Shown in pieces: positions 23,806 to 32,114 of a stretch of 41,541 nt of DNA (positions are counted from its first letter, which is position 1; the number at the start of each line of letters is the position of its first letter). The position numbers and the translations under genes are program-made. This DNA comes from Rubritepida sp. (GTDB lineage: Bacteria > Pseudomonadota > Alphaproteobacteria > Acetobacterales > Acetobacteraceae): contig JAQGHY010000292.1 of the NCBI GenBank assembly GCA_028291455.1, positions 1-41,541 of the forward strand, read 5' to 3'. Under the pieces are notes generated by a model that saw only the letters and a list, made by a program, of their open reading frames with translations, was not told the origin of the DNA and did not search any database.

Positions 23806-24873
23806 TCAGCGCCGCAGCATCCAGCGGTTCCAGCGTTCCTGTGCGATGGCGGCATTCGCGGTCCACCAGGCGACGTCGAGCCAGAACTGCTTTTCGATGT
23901 TGCCGGGGGCCGTACACATCAGCGGAATCAGTTCGGCCGGGACGAAATCCATGGTGCGACGGTTGAGGCCGGGATAGCCCATTTCCGTCGTATAGACGGC
24001 CTGGAGCTCCGGCTGGGTCATCACCGCCATGAAGCGCTGGCCCCAATAGGCCTGCCGCGTGCCGCGCGGAATCCCGAAGGAGCCGGATTTGAGGCTGCCC
24101 CCGGTGAACTCGGTCGCGACCGGCGCGCCACGCCGCGTCAGTTCGTAGAAACGCCCGTTCCAGCCGGAGGCCAGCACCACCTCGCGGTCGACCAGCAGCT
24201 GCGCCGGCTGCGCGCCCGCGCTCCACCAGACGGTGATGTGAGGGCGGATCTTGTCGAGGCTGCGGAAGGCGCGGTCGAGGTCGAGGGGATAGAGCTGGTC
24301 CATCGGCACGCCGTCGGCCAGCAGCGCGAATTCCAGGTTGTCGGCGGGGTGGTTGCGTAGGGAGCGCGGGCCGGGGAAACGCCGCACGTCCCAGAACTCC
24401 GCCCAGCCTTTCGGCTGGCTGCCGTTGGGGAAGGCATCGGTGCGGTAGCCCAGCGCGGTGGTATAGGCGGATGAGGTGAGGACATGAGAATCACGCGCAT
24501 TCTCCGGATAGTCGGAGCGATCGACGACCGAGGTGTCCAGCGGCTCCAGCAGGTTCATCTCCTTCGCCCGCATGGCGTCCTGGCCGCCGATCTCGGTACA
24601 GGTCCATTCCGGATTGCCGCTCTCCACCATCGCGCGGAGCTTGCCGAAATCGACCGGCGAGGTGTCCACCACGCGGATGCCGTGCAGCCGTTCGAACGCC
24701 GCGAAATAGCTGCGGCGGAAGATGGAGTTCATCGCACCGCCCGAGGCATTGACCACGATCCGGTCCGGCTTGGGCGGCGTGGTCTGCGCGCTGACGATCG
24801 CCGGCGAAAGGAGGCCCGCAGCCAGCCCGCTGCCGGCGAGAATCCATGGGCGGCGCCCGGTGAATTGTCTCAT
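23806..24873 (-). CDS. Extracellular solute-binding protein of the polyamine-type ABC transporter
   Basis: 355 residues with a long export signal (MRQFTGRRPW, cleaved near VSAQ). The mature protein has the type-2 periplasmic-binding pattern for PotD/opine-like ligands: IVVNASGGAMNSIFRRSYFA, then LGYRTDAFPNGSQPKGWAEFWD, and the FGIPRGTRQ stretch. It delivers its ligand to the ABC permeases encoded downstream. The ATG at 24873 follows GGAAG and starts the signal peptide. It is the first gene of the six-gene operon ending in the oxidoreductase and TetR genes. The ligand is probably a cationic amine or opine, judged from the coupled oxidoreductase. Confidence 0.88.
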   Translation of the reverse strand: MRQFTGRRPWILAGSGLAAGLLSPAIVSAQTTPPKPDRIVVNASGGAMNSIFRRSYFAAFERLHGIRVVDTSPVDFGKLRAMVESGNPEWTCTEIGGQDAMRAKEMNLLEPLDTSVVDRSDYPENARDSHVLTSSAYTTALGYRTDAFPNGSQPKGWAEFWDVRRFPGPRSLRNHPADNLEFALLADGVPMDQLYPLDLDRAFRSLDKIRPHITVWWSAGAQPAQLLVDREVVLASGWNGRFYELTRRGAPVATEFTGGSLKSGSFGIPRGTRQAYWGQRFMAVMTQPELQAVYTTEMGYPGLNRRTMDFVPAELIPLMCTAPGNIEKQFWLDVAWWTANAAIAQERWNRWMLRR

Positions 24874-24948
24874 GCGGAGGCTTCCTTTCTCGAGATGGGC
24901 GATGCTTGAACCGCCGAGCCTATCATCCGGCCCCAGTGCGCGGGGACA

Positions 24949-25002
24949 TGTCAATCAGTTCAGGTGTCATTTCGGAAGCAGAGCCACATGCAACGCATTA
25001 TA
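24949..25002 (-). promoter_or_regulatory. Candidate promoter elements for the polyamine-type operon
   Basis: Read on the minus strand, a perfect TATAAT lies at 24997-25002 and a TTGACA at 24949-24954, both upstream of the binding-protein start (24873). They are not at the right distance to be one promoter. TATAAT would give a leader of about 120 bases; TTGACA lacks a good -10 partner. An inverted 7-mer (TCATTTC at 24967, GAAATGA at 25013) brackets the TATAAT. The gap 24874-25112 holds no gene. Confidence 0.3.
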
Positions 25003-25112
25003 AGGATGATCTGAAATGAATAGGCCGCCGGCTCGCCTTGCGACGCCAAACGCCTCTGCCTAGTCTGCCCTCAAGATCCGCGAAGGCGGCGATATCGAGG
25101 GGGAGGCGGGTC

Positions 25113-26087
25113 ATGGCTATTTCGCGTCGGCTGTTCGGGGCAGGGATCGGGGGCGCGCTCGCTGGACCCGGGATAGCCTCGGCACAGGCTCAATGGCCGT
25201 CGGAGCGGCCCATCCAGATCATCGTCCCCTTTCCGCCTGGCGGCGGCACCGACCTCAACGTCCGGGCGATGACGACGCATTTCCAGCGGCACCTGCCCGG
25301 CTCGCGCTTCGTGATCGTGAACCGGCCCGGCGCGGGGGCCGAGATCGGCTACGCCGCCACCGCCCAGGCGCCGCCGGACGGCTATACGATGGGCACCGTC
25401 ATCACCCCCAGCCTGCAGACCATCACCATCGAGCGTCAGCCGAGCTACCGGCTGGAGGATTTCGGCTATCTCGGCACCGTCGTGGAGGATCCAGGCGCGT
25501 TCTTCGTGGCGCCCAACAGCCCGATGCACAACGTGGCCGATCTCGTGGCTCAGGCGAAGGCGGATCCGGGCGCGATCGCGGTCGGAACGGCGGGCATCGG
25601 CTCGGACGACCACCTGCTGATGATCGGGGTGGAGCGTGCGGCGGGCATCCGCCTCAACCACATCCCCTTCTCGGGCCAGGCGCCGACCGTCACGGCCCTC
25701 ATCGCCGGGCATATCCAGATCGCGTCGATGAACATGGGCGAGAGCATCGCGCTGCTGCGCGAGGGGCGCGTGAAGGCGCTGGCCACTGCCGGCCGTGAGC
25801 GCTTCGCCATGGCGCCCGAGGTGCCGACCTTCCGTGAATCCGGCTTTGCGCTGGATACCGGGGTGGTCCGCAGCTTCGTTGTCCCCGTTGCCACGCCGCG
25901 CGCCATCCAGGATCGGCTCGCCGAGACGATCGCCGCCACCATGCGCGACCCAGCCTGGATCGCCGAGGCCGAGCGGCTGTTCATCCCACTGCGCTACCGC
26001 AACCAGGACGAGACGCGCGGCATCGTGTTCCGCGAGGCGGAAGCGCTGCGGGTCCTGTGGCGCGAACGTTCCTGGAAAGACGGCTGA
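25113..26087 (+). CDS. Bug-family periplasmic solute-binding protein
   Basis: 324 residues. Signal peptide MAISRRLFGAGIGGALAG, cut near ASAQ. It has the classic Bug blocks: PIQIIVPFPPGGGTDLNVR, VNRPGAGAEIGYAATAQ and APPDGYTM. The ATG at 25113 follows a GGGGGAGG ribosome site; the frame open from 25038 has no such signal. It starts an operon with a cyclase-family hydrolase and an SDR dehydrogenase, so it probably captures the organic acid or amide that these two enzymes process. No TctA/TctB genes are near. Confidence 0.93.
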   Translation: MAISRRLFGAGIGGALAGPGIASAQAQWPSERPIQIIVPFPPGGGTDLNVRAMTTHFQRHLPGSRFVIVNRPGAGAEIGYAATAQAPPDGYTMGTVITPSLQTITIERQPSYRLEDFGYLGTVVEDPGAFFVAPNSPMHNVADLVAQAKADPGAIAVGTAGIGSDDHLLMIGVERAAGIRLNHIPFSGQAPTVTALIAGHIQIASMNMGESIALLREGRVKALATAGRERFAMAPEVPTFRESGFALDTGVVRSFVVPVATPRAIQDRLAETIAATMRDPAWIAEAERLFIPLRYRNQDETRGIVFREAEALRVLWRERSWKDG

Positions 26088-26091
26088 CGAC

Positions 26092-26766
26092 ATGACAAGA
26101 CTGATCGACCTCTCGACCCCCATCAGGACCGGCCATTTCCGCTGGGACGTGGAGCGCCGCCTCGCCAAGAGCCACGACACCGGGGGCGGGCAGGCAACCT
26201 GGGCCGGCTGGAACGTCCACGCCTTCACTCATATGGACAGCCCGCGCCACGTCGATCCCGAGGGCTTCACCACCGACGCCATCAGCTTGGACATGACGGT
26301 CGGCCCCGGCGCCGTCGTCGATGTTTCGGACGTGCCGGCCAATACCGCGATCAGCGCGGAACGTCTTGCCGCCGCCGGCGCGCATCTTCAGCCCGGCGAC
26401 TTCGCTCTTATCCGCACCCGCTGGGACGAGCGGGCGAGCATCGACACGCCTGAATTCTGGGCGAACGCGCCGTGGATGACGGCCGAGGGTTCGATCTGGC
26501 TGCGTGAACGCGGCATCAAGGCGATCGGCTACGATTTCCCGCAGGACTACTGCATCCGCTTCTTCCTTAACGGCGAAAAGCGCCCGCCGCTGCCGGAGCA
26601 CGTGACGCAGTTCCACTTGCTCGCGCGGGGCGTGATCATGTTCGAATATCTCTGCAACATGGGCTCGCTGCGGCAGCCGCGAAATCAGGTGATCGGCTTG
26701 CCGCTGAAGCTGCCGGACAGCGACGGCGCGCCCGCCCGCGTCATCGTCATGGAGGACGAGGCGTGA
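26092..26766 (+). CDS. Cyclase-family (kynurenine formamidase-like) metal hydrolase
   Basis: 224 residues with the cyclase/formamidase signature HAFTHMDSPRH at 43-53; the usual HxGTHxDxPxH has Phe in place of Gly here. Family members (PF04199) use a metal-bound water to hydrolyse amides or lactones, such as N-formylkynurenine or isatin. FLNGEKRPPLPEHVTQFHLL and EYLCNMGSL are also typical. No signal peptide, so cytoplasmic. It follows the Bug gene by 4 bases and overlaps the SDR start (GTGA). The likely job is ring or amide opening of the imported compound; the substrate is not known. Confidence 0.88.
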   Translation: MTRLIDLSTPIRTGHFRWDVERRLAKSHDTGGGQATWAGWNVHAFTHMDSPRHVDPEGFTTDAISLDMTVGPGAVVDVSDVPANTAISAERLAAAGAHLQPGDFALIRTRWDERASIDTPEFWANAPWMTAEGSIWLRERGIKAIGYDFPQDYCIRFFLNGEKRPPLPEHVTQFHLLARGVIMFEYLCNMGSLRQPRNQVIGLPLKLPDSDGAPARVIVMEDEA

Positions 26767-27545
26767 GATTCGCAGGGCAGACGGCCCTCGTCACGGGCGG
26801 CGGCGCGGGGATCGGCGCCGGGATTGCCGTGCGGCTCGCAGCCGAGGGCGCGGCGGTGCTGATCGCCGACCTCAACCTGGAAGGCGCGGAAAGGACCGCC
26901 GAGGAGATCCGCCAGGCGGGCGGCCAGGCGCTGGCCTTCCGGATGGATGCCGCATCGCCTGCCGATGCCGCGGCTGCCGTCGCCGAGGCGGAAGCGCGTT
27001 TCGGTCGGCTACGGATCGCGGTTTGCAACGCCGGCATCACCGATCGCATCCCCGTGCTCGACATGCAGCTGGAAGCCTTCGAACGGATCATCCGCACCAA
27101 CCTGACCGGCTGCTTCGTCACCGCGCAGGCCGCGGCGCGCGCGATGTCGCGCGGCGGTGAGGATGAATGGGGCGGGCGGATCGTCACCATCTCCTCGGTG
27201 TCGGGACAGTTCGGCGGCACCGGCCGCGCGGCCTATGGCGCGAGCAAGGGCGGCATCGAGACGCTGACCAAGGTGCTGGCGGTGGAGCTGGCCCCGTTCG
27301 GCATCGTGGTGAACGGCGTGGCGCCGGGCCCGACGCAGATCGCGCGCACGGCGCATGGGCCGCGCCAGCGCTCGGCCTTCCTCGATCGCATGGCGGTGAA
27401 GCGCTACGGCACGCCGGGGGACATCGCGGGCGCCGTCGCCTTTCTCTGCAGCGAGGATTGCGGCTTCATCGCGGGCCAGATCCTCAATGTCGATGGTGGC
27501 TTTGCCGCGGCGGGCGTCATGTACGACCCCGCCGAGGGCGCTTAG
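26763..27545 (+). CDS. Short-chain dehydrogenase/reductase (SDR)
   Basis: 260 residues, a classical SDR. The cofactor loop is TGGGAGIG at 11-18; the D36 after the second strand (LIADLN) favours NAD(H). NAG at 89-91, N113, Ser144/145 and the Tyr158-x3-Lys162 pair form the active site. The C-terminal CGFIAGQILNVDGG is the usual SDR end motif. The GTG start at 26763 overlaps the cyclase stop (GTGA), so the enzymes are coupled. It probably oxidises or reduces an alcohol/ketone in the same pathway. The stop overlaps the convergent membrane-protein gene. Confidence 0.92.
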   Translation: MRFAGQTALVTGGGAGIGAGIAVRLAAEGAAVLIADLNLEGAERTAEEIRQAGGQALAFRMDAASPADAAAAVAEAEARFGRLRIAVCNAGITDRIPVLDMQLEAFERIIRTNLTGCFVTAQAAARAMSRGGEDEWGGRIVTISSVSGQFGGTGRAAYGASKGGIETLTKVLAVELAPFGIVVNGVAPGPTQIARTAHGPRQRSAFLDRMAVKRYGTPGDIAGAVAFLCSEDCGFIAGQILNVDGGFAAAGVMYDPAEGA

Positions 27546-28156
27546 GACGAGCGCCGGCGCACCCAGCGCACGGCGACTGCCCAGGTTCTGCTCAAGGCGC
27601 CGCGTCCGCCGGATGCGAACAGATTCCGAACGGATTGCGCGATCCGCCGGCCGAAGACGTGTGCCGCATGCCAGGCTGGGATGCCTTCGAGTGTCCGGTG
27701 CCCGAGGTCCAATATCCAGGTCAGTGCGCCATAAACTTTAGCGAACCATGGCACCTGCAGCATCTTCGGCCGGGCGATGGCGAAGACGCGGGTGGAAAAC
27801 GCCACGCCGAATATCTTCGTCCCCATGATCAGAAAGACGGCTGTGACATAGTGGTGGTTGTGCAGCAGCCAGAGCTCGCCGAGCTTGAGCAACGGCACGA
27901 GCGGCACGAAGGGCACCACGAAGATCGCGATGACGGCACCCGGGCTGAGCCGTTCCACCAGCCGCTCCAGCGCGGCGAAGAGCGGCAGCCGTCCGAGCCA
28001 GCCGCCCAGCGCGGCCAGCCAGCGCCACAGCGTCACCTCGATCAGCACGGACAGGACGGCGAGCGCGATCACCAGCGGCGCGAAGAGCCGCCGGGCGAGG
28101 CGCCGCAGCTGAAGCTTCCGATAAGGTGACGTCGTCGTGACTCCGATGCTCCGCAT
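27542..28156 (-). CDS. Membrane protein of unknown function
   Basis: 204 residues from the ATG at 28156 (a TTG at 28183 is less likely). Three or four hydrophobic stretches are visible: about APLVIALAVLSVLIEVTLW, VIAIFVVPFVPLVPLLKL and YVTAVFLIMGTKIFGV; both ends are rich in Arg/Lys. I do not recognise the family. The HHYVTAVFLIMGTKIFG stretch and conserved-looking aromatic residues suggest a real inner-membrane protein. It is convergent with the SDR gene and divergent from the Bug gene at 28243, so it belongs to neither operon. A TAGAAT -10-like sequence sits nearly on top of its start, leaving the start uncertain. Confidence 0.68.
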   Translation of the reverse strand: MRSIGVTTTSPYRKLQLRRLARRLFAPLVIALAVLSVLIEVTLWRWLAALGGWLGRLPLFAALERLVERLSPGAVIAIFVVPFVPLVPLLKLGELWLLHNHHYVTAVFLIMGTKIFGVAFSTRVFAIARPKMLQVPWFAKVYGALTWILDLGHRTLEGIPAWHAAHVFGRRIAQSVRNLFASGGRGALSRTWAVAVRWVRRRSS

Positions 28157-28242
28157 GCATTCTAGCCCAGACGGACTTCGCAACCCAATGGCTTGGCAGT
28201 CCGCGCTCCCGCGTGCACAGGTGAGCCGAAGGAGCCCCGACG

Positions 28243-29202
28243 ATGATTCTCCGCCGCCGACATTTTTTCGCAGCGCCGCTCCTCGGCACGGCCGCCTACG
28301 CGCAGACCCCGCAATGGCCGACGCGTCCGGTTCGCCTCATCGTACCCTACGCGGCGGGCGGCCCATCCGACATCATCGCGCGGGCGGTGCAGAGCAGGCT
28401 TTCCGCCGCGCTCGGGCAACCCGTTGTCGTGGAGAACCGCGGCGGCGGCGGCGCCATGATCGGCACCGAGGCCGTCGCGCGGGCTGACGACGGCCACACC
28501 TTCCTCGTCGCCGACAGCCCGCACACCATCATTCCCGCCGTCCAGCCGAGAGTGCCCTACGACCCCGTCGGCGATTTCGCGCCGGTCGGCCTGCTCGGGG
28601 CGGTGGCGATGATCCTCATGGTGAATGCGCGCCATCCGGCGACCGATCTGGCGAGCTTCCTCGCCATGGCGCGCGCCCAGCCGGAGACGACCACCTTCGG
28701 CAGCTCGGGGATCGGCAGCCTGACGCATCTGCTGCCCGAGTGGCTGGCGCAGCTCGCCGGCGTCCGCTTCACCGTCGTGCCCTATCGCGGCTCCGGCCCG
28801 GCCCTGCTGGATGTGGCGGCCGGGCAAATCGCGGCGATCTTCTCCAGCACGCTTTCGGCGGCCGGTCCGTTGAGCGACGGTTCCGTCCGCCCGATCGCCG
28901 TCGCCTCCGCCTCGCGCCTGCCGGCGCTGCCGGACATGCCGACCTTCCGCGAGAGCGGGCTTGAGATGGTCTCCGGCAACTGGTGGGGCGTCCTGGCACC
29001 GCGCCGCACGCCGCCGCCGGCGATCGAGCGGCTGAGTGCGGGGCTGACCGTGGCGCTGGCCGACCCGAACACCCGCGAGCGCATGGCGGCGCTGGGCATC
29101 GAGCCGCGTCCGCAGGGCCCGGTGCCTTTCGGCGAATTGCTGGCGACGGAATTTCGGACCTGGGCGCAAGTCGCCCGCGCGGCGGGGGTGAGTGCACAGT
29201 GA
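28243..29202 (+). CDS. Bug-family periplasmic solute-binding protein coupled to a peptidase gene
   Basis: 319 residues with signal peptide MILRRRHFFAAPLLGTA ending near AYAQ. Family blocks are PTRPVRLIVPYAAGGPSDI, ENRGGGGAMIGTEAV and YDPVGDFAPVGLLG. An AAGGAG ribosome site lies 8 bases before the ATG. The stop overlaps the GTG of an M28-type peptidase (GTGA), so receptor and enzyme are made together. This suggests a peptide- or N-acyl-amino-acid-like ligand, though Bug proteins usually bind carboxylates. No TctA/TctB genes are adjacent. Confidence 0.93.
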   Translation: MILRRRHFFAAPLLGTAAYAQTPQWPTRPVRLIVPYAAGGPSDIIARAVQSRLSAALGQPVVVENRGGGGAMIGTEAVARADDGHTFLVADSPHTIIPAVQPRVPYDPVGDFAPVGLLGAVAMILMVNARHPATDLASFLAMARAQPETTTFGSSGIGSLTHLLPEWLAQLAGVRFTVVPYRGSGPALLDVAAGQIAAIFSSTLSAAGPLSDGSVRPIAVASASRLPALPDMPTFRESGLEMVSGNWWGVLAPRRTPPPAIERLSAGLTVALADPNTRERMAALGIEPRPQGPVPFGELLATEFRTWAQVARAAGVSAQ

Positions 29203-30482
29203 CACGGGAAGTTTTCTTCGGCGCGTTGAACGCGGATTCGGCGCTCTGGTCCGATTTCGACAGCATCTGCGCCTTTGGCGGTCGCCTGCAGGGCACGCCC
29301 AGCTGTGATGCCGCCTTCGACTTCGTGGCCGCACGCATGGCGGCGATCGGCCCGGTCCGGGATGCGCCGACGCGCTACAACGGCTGGACCTTCGGCGACC
29401 TGCGCATCACCACGCCCGGCGGCGTCGAGATCCCCGCCATGCCGCTCGTCGGCTCCGTGTCGACGCCGGGCGATGGCCTGGAGCTGGAGGTCCTCGATCT
29501 CGGGCGCGGCACGCCCGAGGATGTCGCGGCGGCGGGTGAGGCGGTGCGCGGAAAGGCCGTCCTGCTCGAGCACGAATACGCCTTCGCCACCGACACCATC
29601 CATCGCCGCTACAAGCTGCGCGCCGCTGTCGAGGCCGGCGCCGCCGCCGTGATCATGGTGCAAGGCATCCCCGGCATCGGCGGTGTTTCGGGCGGCGCCA
29701 ATGGCTGCCCGCTTCCCGGTTTCGGCATCGGGATCGAGGGCGCCCAGCAACTGCTGCATGCGGGGCGCGGCCACTTCTTCCTGCGCGGACAGCATCACGT
29801 CGCGACCACGCGGAACCTGATCCTGGACTTCCCGGGCCGGGGGGCTGGGAGGGTGGTGCTGACGGCCCATCTCGACGGCCATGCGCCCGGCGAAAGCGCG
29901 ATCGACAATGCATCCGGCGTCGCGGGCCTATTGGCGCTGGCGCGGGCGATCGTCCCGCTGCTCGGCGAATGCGGCCTCATGGTCTGCGTCTTCGGCGCGG
30001 AGGAGTGGTCGCTTTCGGGCTCGCGAGCCTGGCTGGGCGGGTTGCCTCCTGCCGAGATCGCCGCGATGACCGTGAACCTCAATCTCGACAGCATCGTGGG
30101 CAGTCCGCGCCTGACGGCATTGACCTCGGGCTTCCCCGTGCTCGCCGAGGAGATCGGCCGCTCGGGTGCGCCGCTGGCTATCCGCGACGTGCTGATGGTG
30201 AATTCCGACCACGCGAACTTTGCCGCAAAGGGCGTGCCGGCTCTGCGGCTCATCGCGGGCTTCAACGAGCCGGATTGTGCGGTGTCGCGCCTGCTGACGG
30301 CGGCCGATACGCGGGTGCTGGTCAGCGAGCCGGAGCTGCTTGGCGGGACCGGAATCGCCGGCGAAGTGCTCTGGCATCTGCTGTCCCTGCCGGCGGCAGC
30401 AGCGGCGGACCTGCGCCGCGACGCCGCCGATGCGGGGCCGCTGGTCAGCCTCCTCGCGCCGCTGCCATCGTCATCGATGTAG
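29199..30482 (+). CDS. M28-family zinc aminopeptidase-like protein
   Basis: 427 residues from the GTG at 29199. The di-zinc site of M28 peptidases is visible: His224 and Asp226 (AHLDGH), Asp236 (AIDNASG), the Glu268-Glu269 pair (FGAEEW), Asp297 (NLDSIVG) and His338 (NSDHANF). Residues of about 80-200 form a PA-like inserted domain (LLEHEYAF, KLRAAVEAGAAAVIMVQG), as in many M28 enzymes. No signal peptide is apparent, so it may act in the cytoplasm, although most M28 enzymes are exported. The four-base overlap with a Bug gene links it to uptake of its substrate. It may cleave peptides or N-acyl amino acids; exact substrate unknown. Confidence 0.9.
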   Translation: MTREVFFGALNADSALWSDFDSICAFGGRLQGTPSCDAAFDFVAARMAAIGPVRDAPTRYNGWTFGDLRITTPGGVEIPAMPLVGSVSTPGDGLELEVLDLGRGTPEDVAAAGEAVRGKAVLLEHEYAFATDTIHRRYKLRAAVEAGAAAVIMVQGIPGIGGVSGGANGCPLPGFGIGIEGAQQLLHAGRGHFFLRGQHHVATTRNLILDFPGRGAGRVVLTAHLDGHAPGESAIDNASGVAGLLALARAIVPLLGECGLMVCVFGAEEWSLSGSRAWLGGLPPAEIAAMTVNLNLDSIVGSPRLTALTSGFPVLAEEIGRSGAPLAIRDVLMVNSDHANFAAKGVPALRLIAGFNEPDCAVSRLLTAADTRVLVSEPELLGGTGIAGEVLWHLLSLPAAAAADLRRDAADAGPLVSLLAPLPSSSM

Positions 30483-30492
30483 GGAACCGCTC

Positions 30493-30912
30493 ATGGAAAT
30501 CGATCAACAGCCCAGCTCCAACCTTGCCGCCTGGACGGGACGCCTGCTCCGCGCGCTGGTCGTGCTGTTCCTGCTCTTCGACGGCATCATCAAGGTGATG
30601 CAGCTCGATATCGTCGCCACGACCATGACCCAGCTCGGCTATCCGACCGACCTGTCCTTTGGCCTCGGCGCGATGACGCTGGTCATCGCCATCCTCTACG
30701 CGATACCGCGCACATCGCTGCTGGGCGCGGTGCTGCTGACGGGGCTGCTCGGCGGGGCCATCGCCACCCATCTGCGGGTCGGTAGCCCCGTCTTCAGCCA
30801 TCTTCTCTTCGGCGTGTATCTTGGGGTGATGGCCTGGGGCGGGCTTTACCTGCGGGACGGCCGGCTGCGCGCGCTCTTTCCCGTTCGGCGCTCATCCGAC
30901 CTGCCCTGGTGA
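30493..30912 (+). CDS. DoxX-like membrane protein
   Basis: 139 residues with four predicted membrane helices. LFLLFDGIIKVMQLDIV in the first helix, the LGYPTDLSFGLGAMTLVI stretch and the later IATHLRVGSPVFSHLLF block match the DoxX-like family (PF13564). These inner-membrane proteins have no firmly assigned general function; some relatives are linked to oxidoreductases or thiol stress. The ATG at 30493 is 10 bases past the peptidase stop with AGGGAA nearby, so it is probably the third gene of the Bug-peptidase operon. Confidence 0.84.
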   Translation: MEIDQQPSSNLAAWTGRLLRALVVLFLLFDGIIKVMQLDIVATTMTQLGYPTDLSFGLGAMTLVIAILYAIPRTSLLGAVLLTGLLGGAIATHLRVGSPVFSHLLFGVYLGVMAWGGLYLRDGRLRALFPVRRSSDLPW

Positions 30913-30922
30913 GCCGCTGGCG

Positions 30923-32050
30923 CTATGACAGCGTGAAGGCCTCATGGATCGCCGATTGTACCGCGCCACCCAGCACGGCGCCGCCACCCGCGACATAGAT
31001 CCAGTCGCCGATCGCGGTGGCCGCCACGGCATGGCGCGGTGTGAGCATGGGCGCATGGCGCTGCCAGGTATCGCTGGCGGGGTCGTAGCTTTCCATCTGG
31101 CCGAAGACCTTCGCGTCGCGCGGCACGCGGCGTTCGAGGATGCCGCCCTCGCCGCCCATGCAGAAGACGCGGCCGCGATAGATCACCATTCCATGGCCGG
31201 AGCGCGTCGTCGGCATGGGCGCGCGCAGTTCCCAGTTGTCGTCCTGCGGCAGGTACACGTGATGCAGGTCGGTGTTGTACTGGAAGGTGTTGAAGCGCCC
31301 GCCGACGACGTGGATCAGCCCGTTATGCGTGACGCACCCGACATGGTCGCGCGCCGCCGGCAGCGGGCGCCGGCGCTCCCAGCGATCGGTGGCGGGGTCG
31401 TAGACCTCGTGCCAGGCGACGCTTGCGCGCTCGTCGGCAGGATCCGTGCCGCCGCCGATGAGATGGATCTTGCCCTCATGGACCACCGCTGCTGCGGCGG
31501 CGCGCTGCCGGGGCAGGCGGGCGATCTCGGACCAACGGTTGGACGCCACGTCGTAGACAAACGCCAGGTCGTCGCAGGCGCGGTTCTGCTCGATGAAGCC
31601 GCCGAGCGCATAGACCTTGCCGGCATCGGCCACCACGGCGACATGGTTCGCCCCGCGCGGCAACGGCGCGGCGTCGAACCAGCGGTCGGCGCCGGGGTCG
31701 TAGACGGTGTGGTAGGCCTGGTTGAAGCGCCCCTCGCCATAGCCCCCGACCACATGCATCCGGCCGTTCCAGGCGGTGGCCCAGGCCATCTCGCTGCGCG
31801 GGATCGGCATATCCGCCCGCGCGACCCAGCGCCCCGCGGGGCCGGCCGGGGCGGGGCTGTCGGTGACGCGCTGCGCTTCCTGCTGGGGCGTCATGTGGTG
31901 CGGCGTCCCGCCCTCGAACACGTTGTGGTACGGCACCGTCGAGGGCGTGAGCGGCGTCAGCGCCGGGGCGGGGTGCTGATGCTGGGTCTGTGCCAGGGCT
32001 GGCGCGCTCAACATGGCGGCGCTTGCGCCGAGAAGGTGACGACGGTTCAT
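30923..32050 (-). CDS. Secreted Kelch-repeat protein
   Basis: 375 residues from the ATG at 32050, which starts a signal peptide (MNRRHLLGASAAMLSAPAL, cut near ALAQ). The rest is a six-blade Kelch beta-propeller: repeated GG (HVVGG, YALGG, HLIGG, HVVGG, FCMGG, YVAGG) with YDP..DRW-like ends. Such propellers act as binding scaffolds or sugar/sialate-processing proteins; no catalytic residues identify a reaction here. A His/Pro-rich linker (QHQHPAPALTPLTP) follows the signal. It converges with the DoxX gene and lies 64 bases from the LysR gene, on the same strand. Function unknown. Confidence 0.85.
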   Translation of the reverse strand: MNRRHLLGASAAMLSAPALAQTQHQHPAPALTPLTPSTVPYHNVFEGGTPHHMTPQQEAQRVTDSPAPAGPAGRWVARADMPIPRSEMAWATAWNGRMHVVGGYGEGRFNQAYHTVYDPGADRWFDAAPLPRGANHVAVVADAGKVYALGGFIEQNRACDDLAFVYDVASNRWSEIARLPRQRAAAAAVVHEGKIHLIGGGTDPADERASVAWHEVYDPATDRWERRRPLPAARDHVGCVTHNGLIHVVGGRFNTFQYNTDLHHVYLPQDDNWELRAPMPTTRSGHGMVIYRGRVFCMGGEGGILERRVPRDAKVFGQMESYDPASDTWQRHAPMLTPRHAVAATAIGDWIYVAGGGAVLGGAVQSAIHEAFTLS

Positions 32051-32114
32051 CGCAGCTGGCTCCGGATCGGGACGGCGCCAACCTAGCGCAGATGTAATCC
32101 CGTCGGAATTCAAT

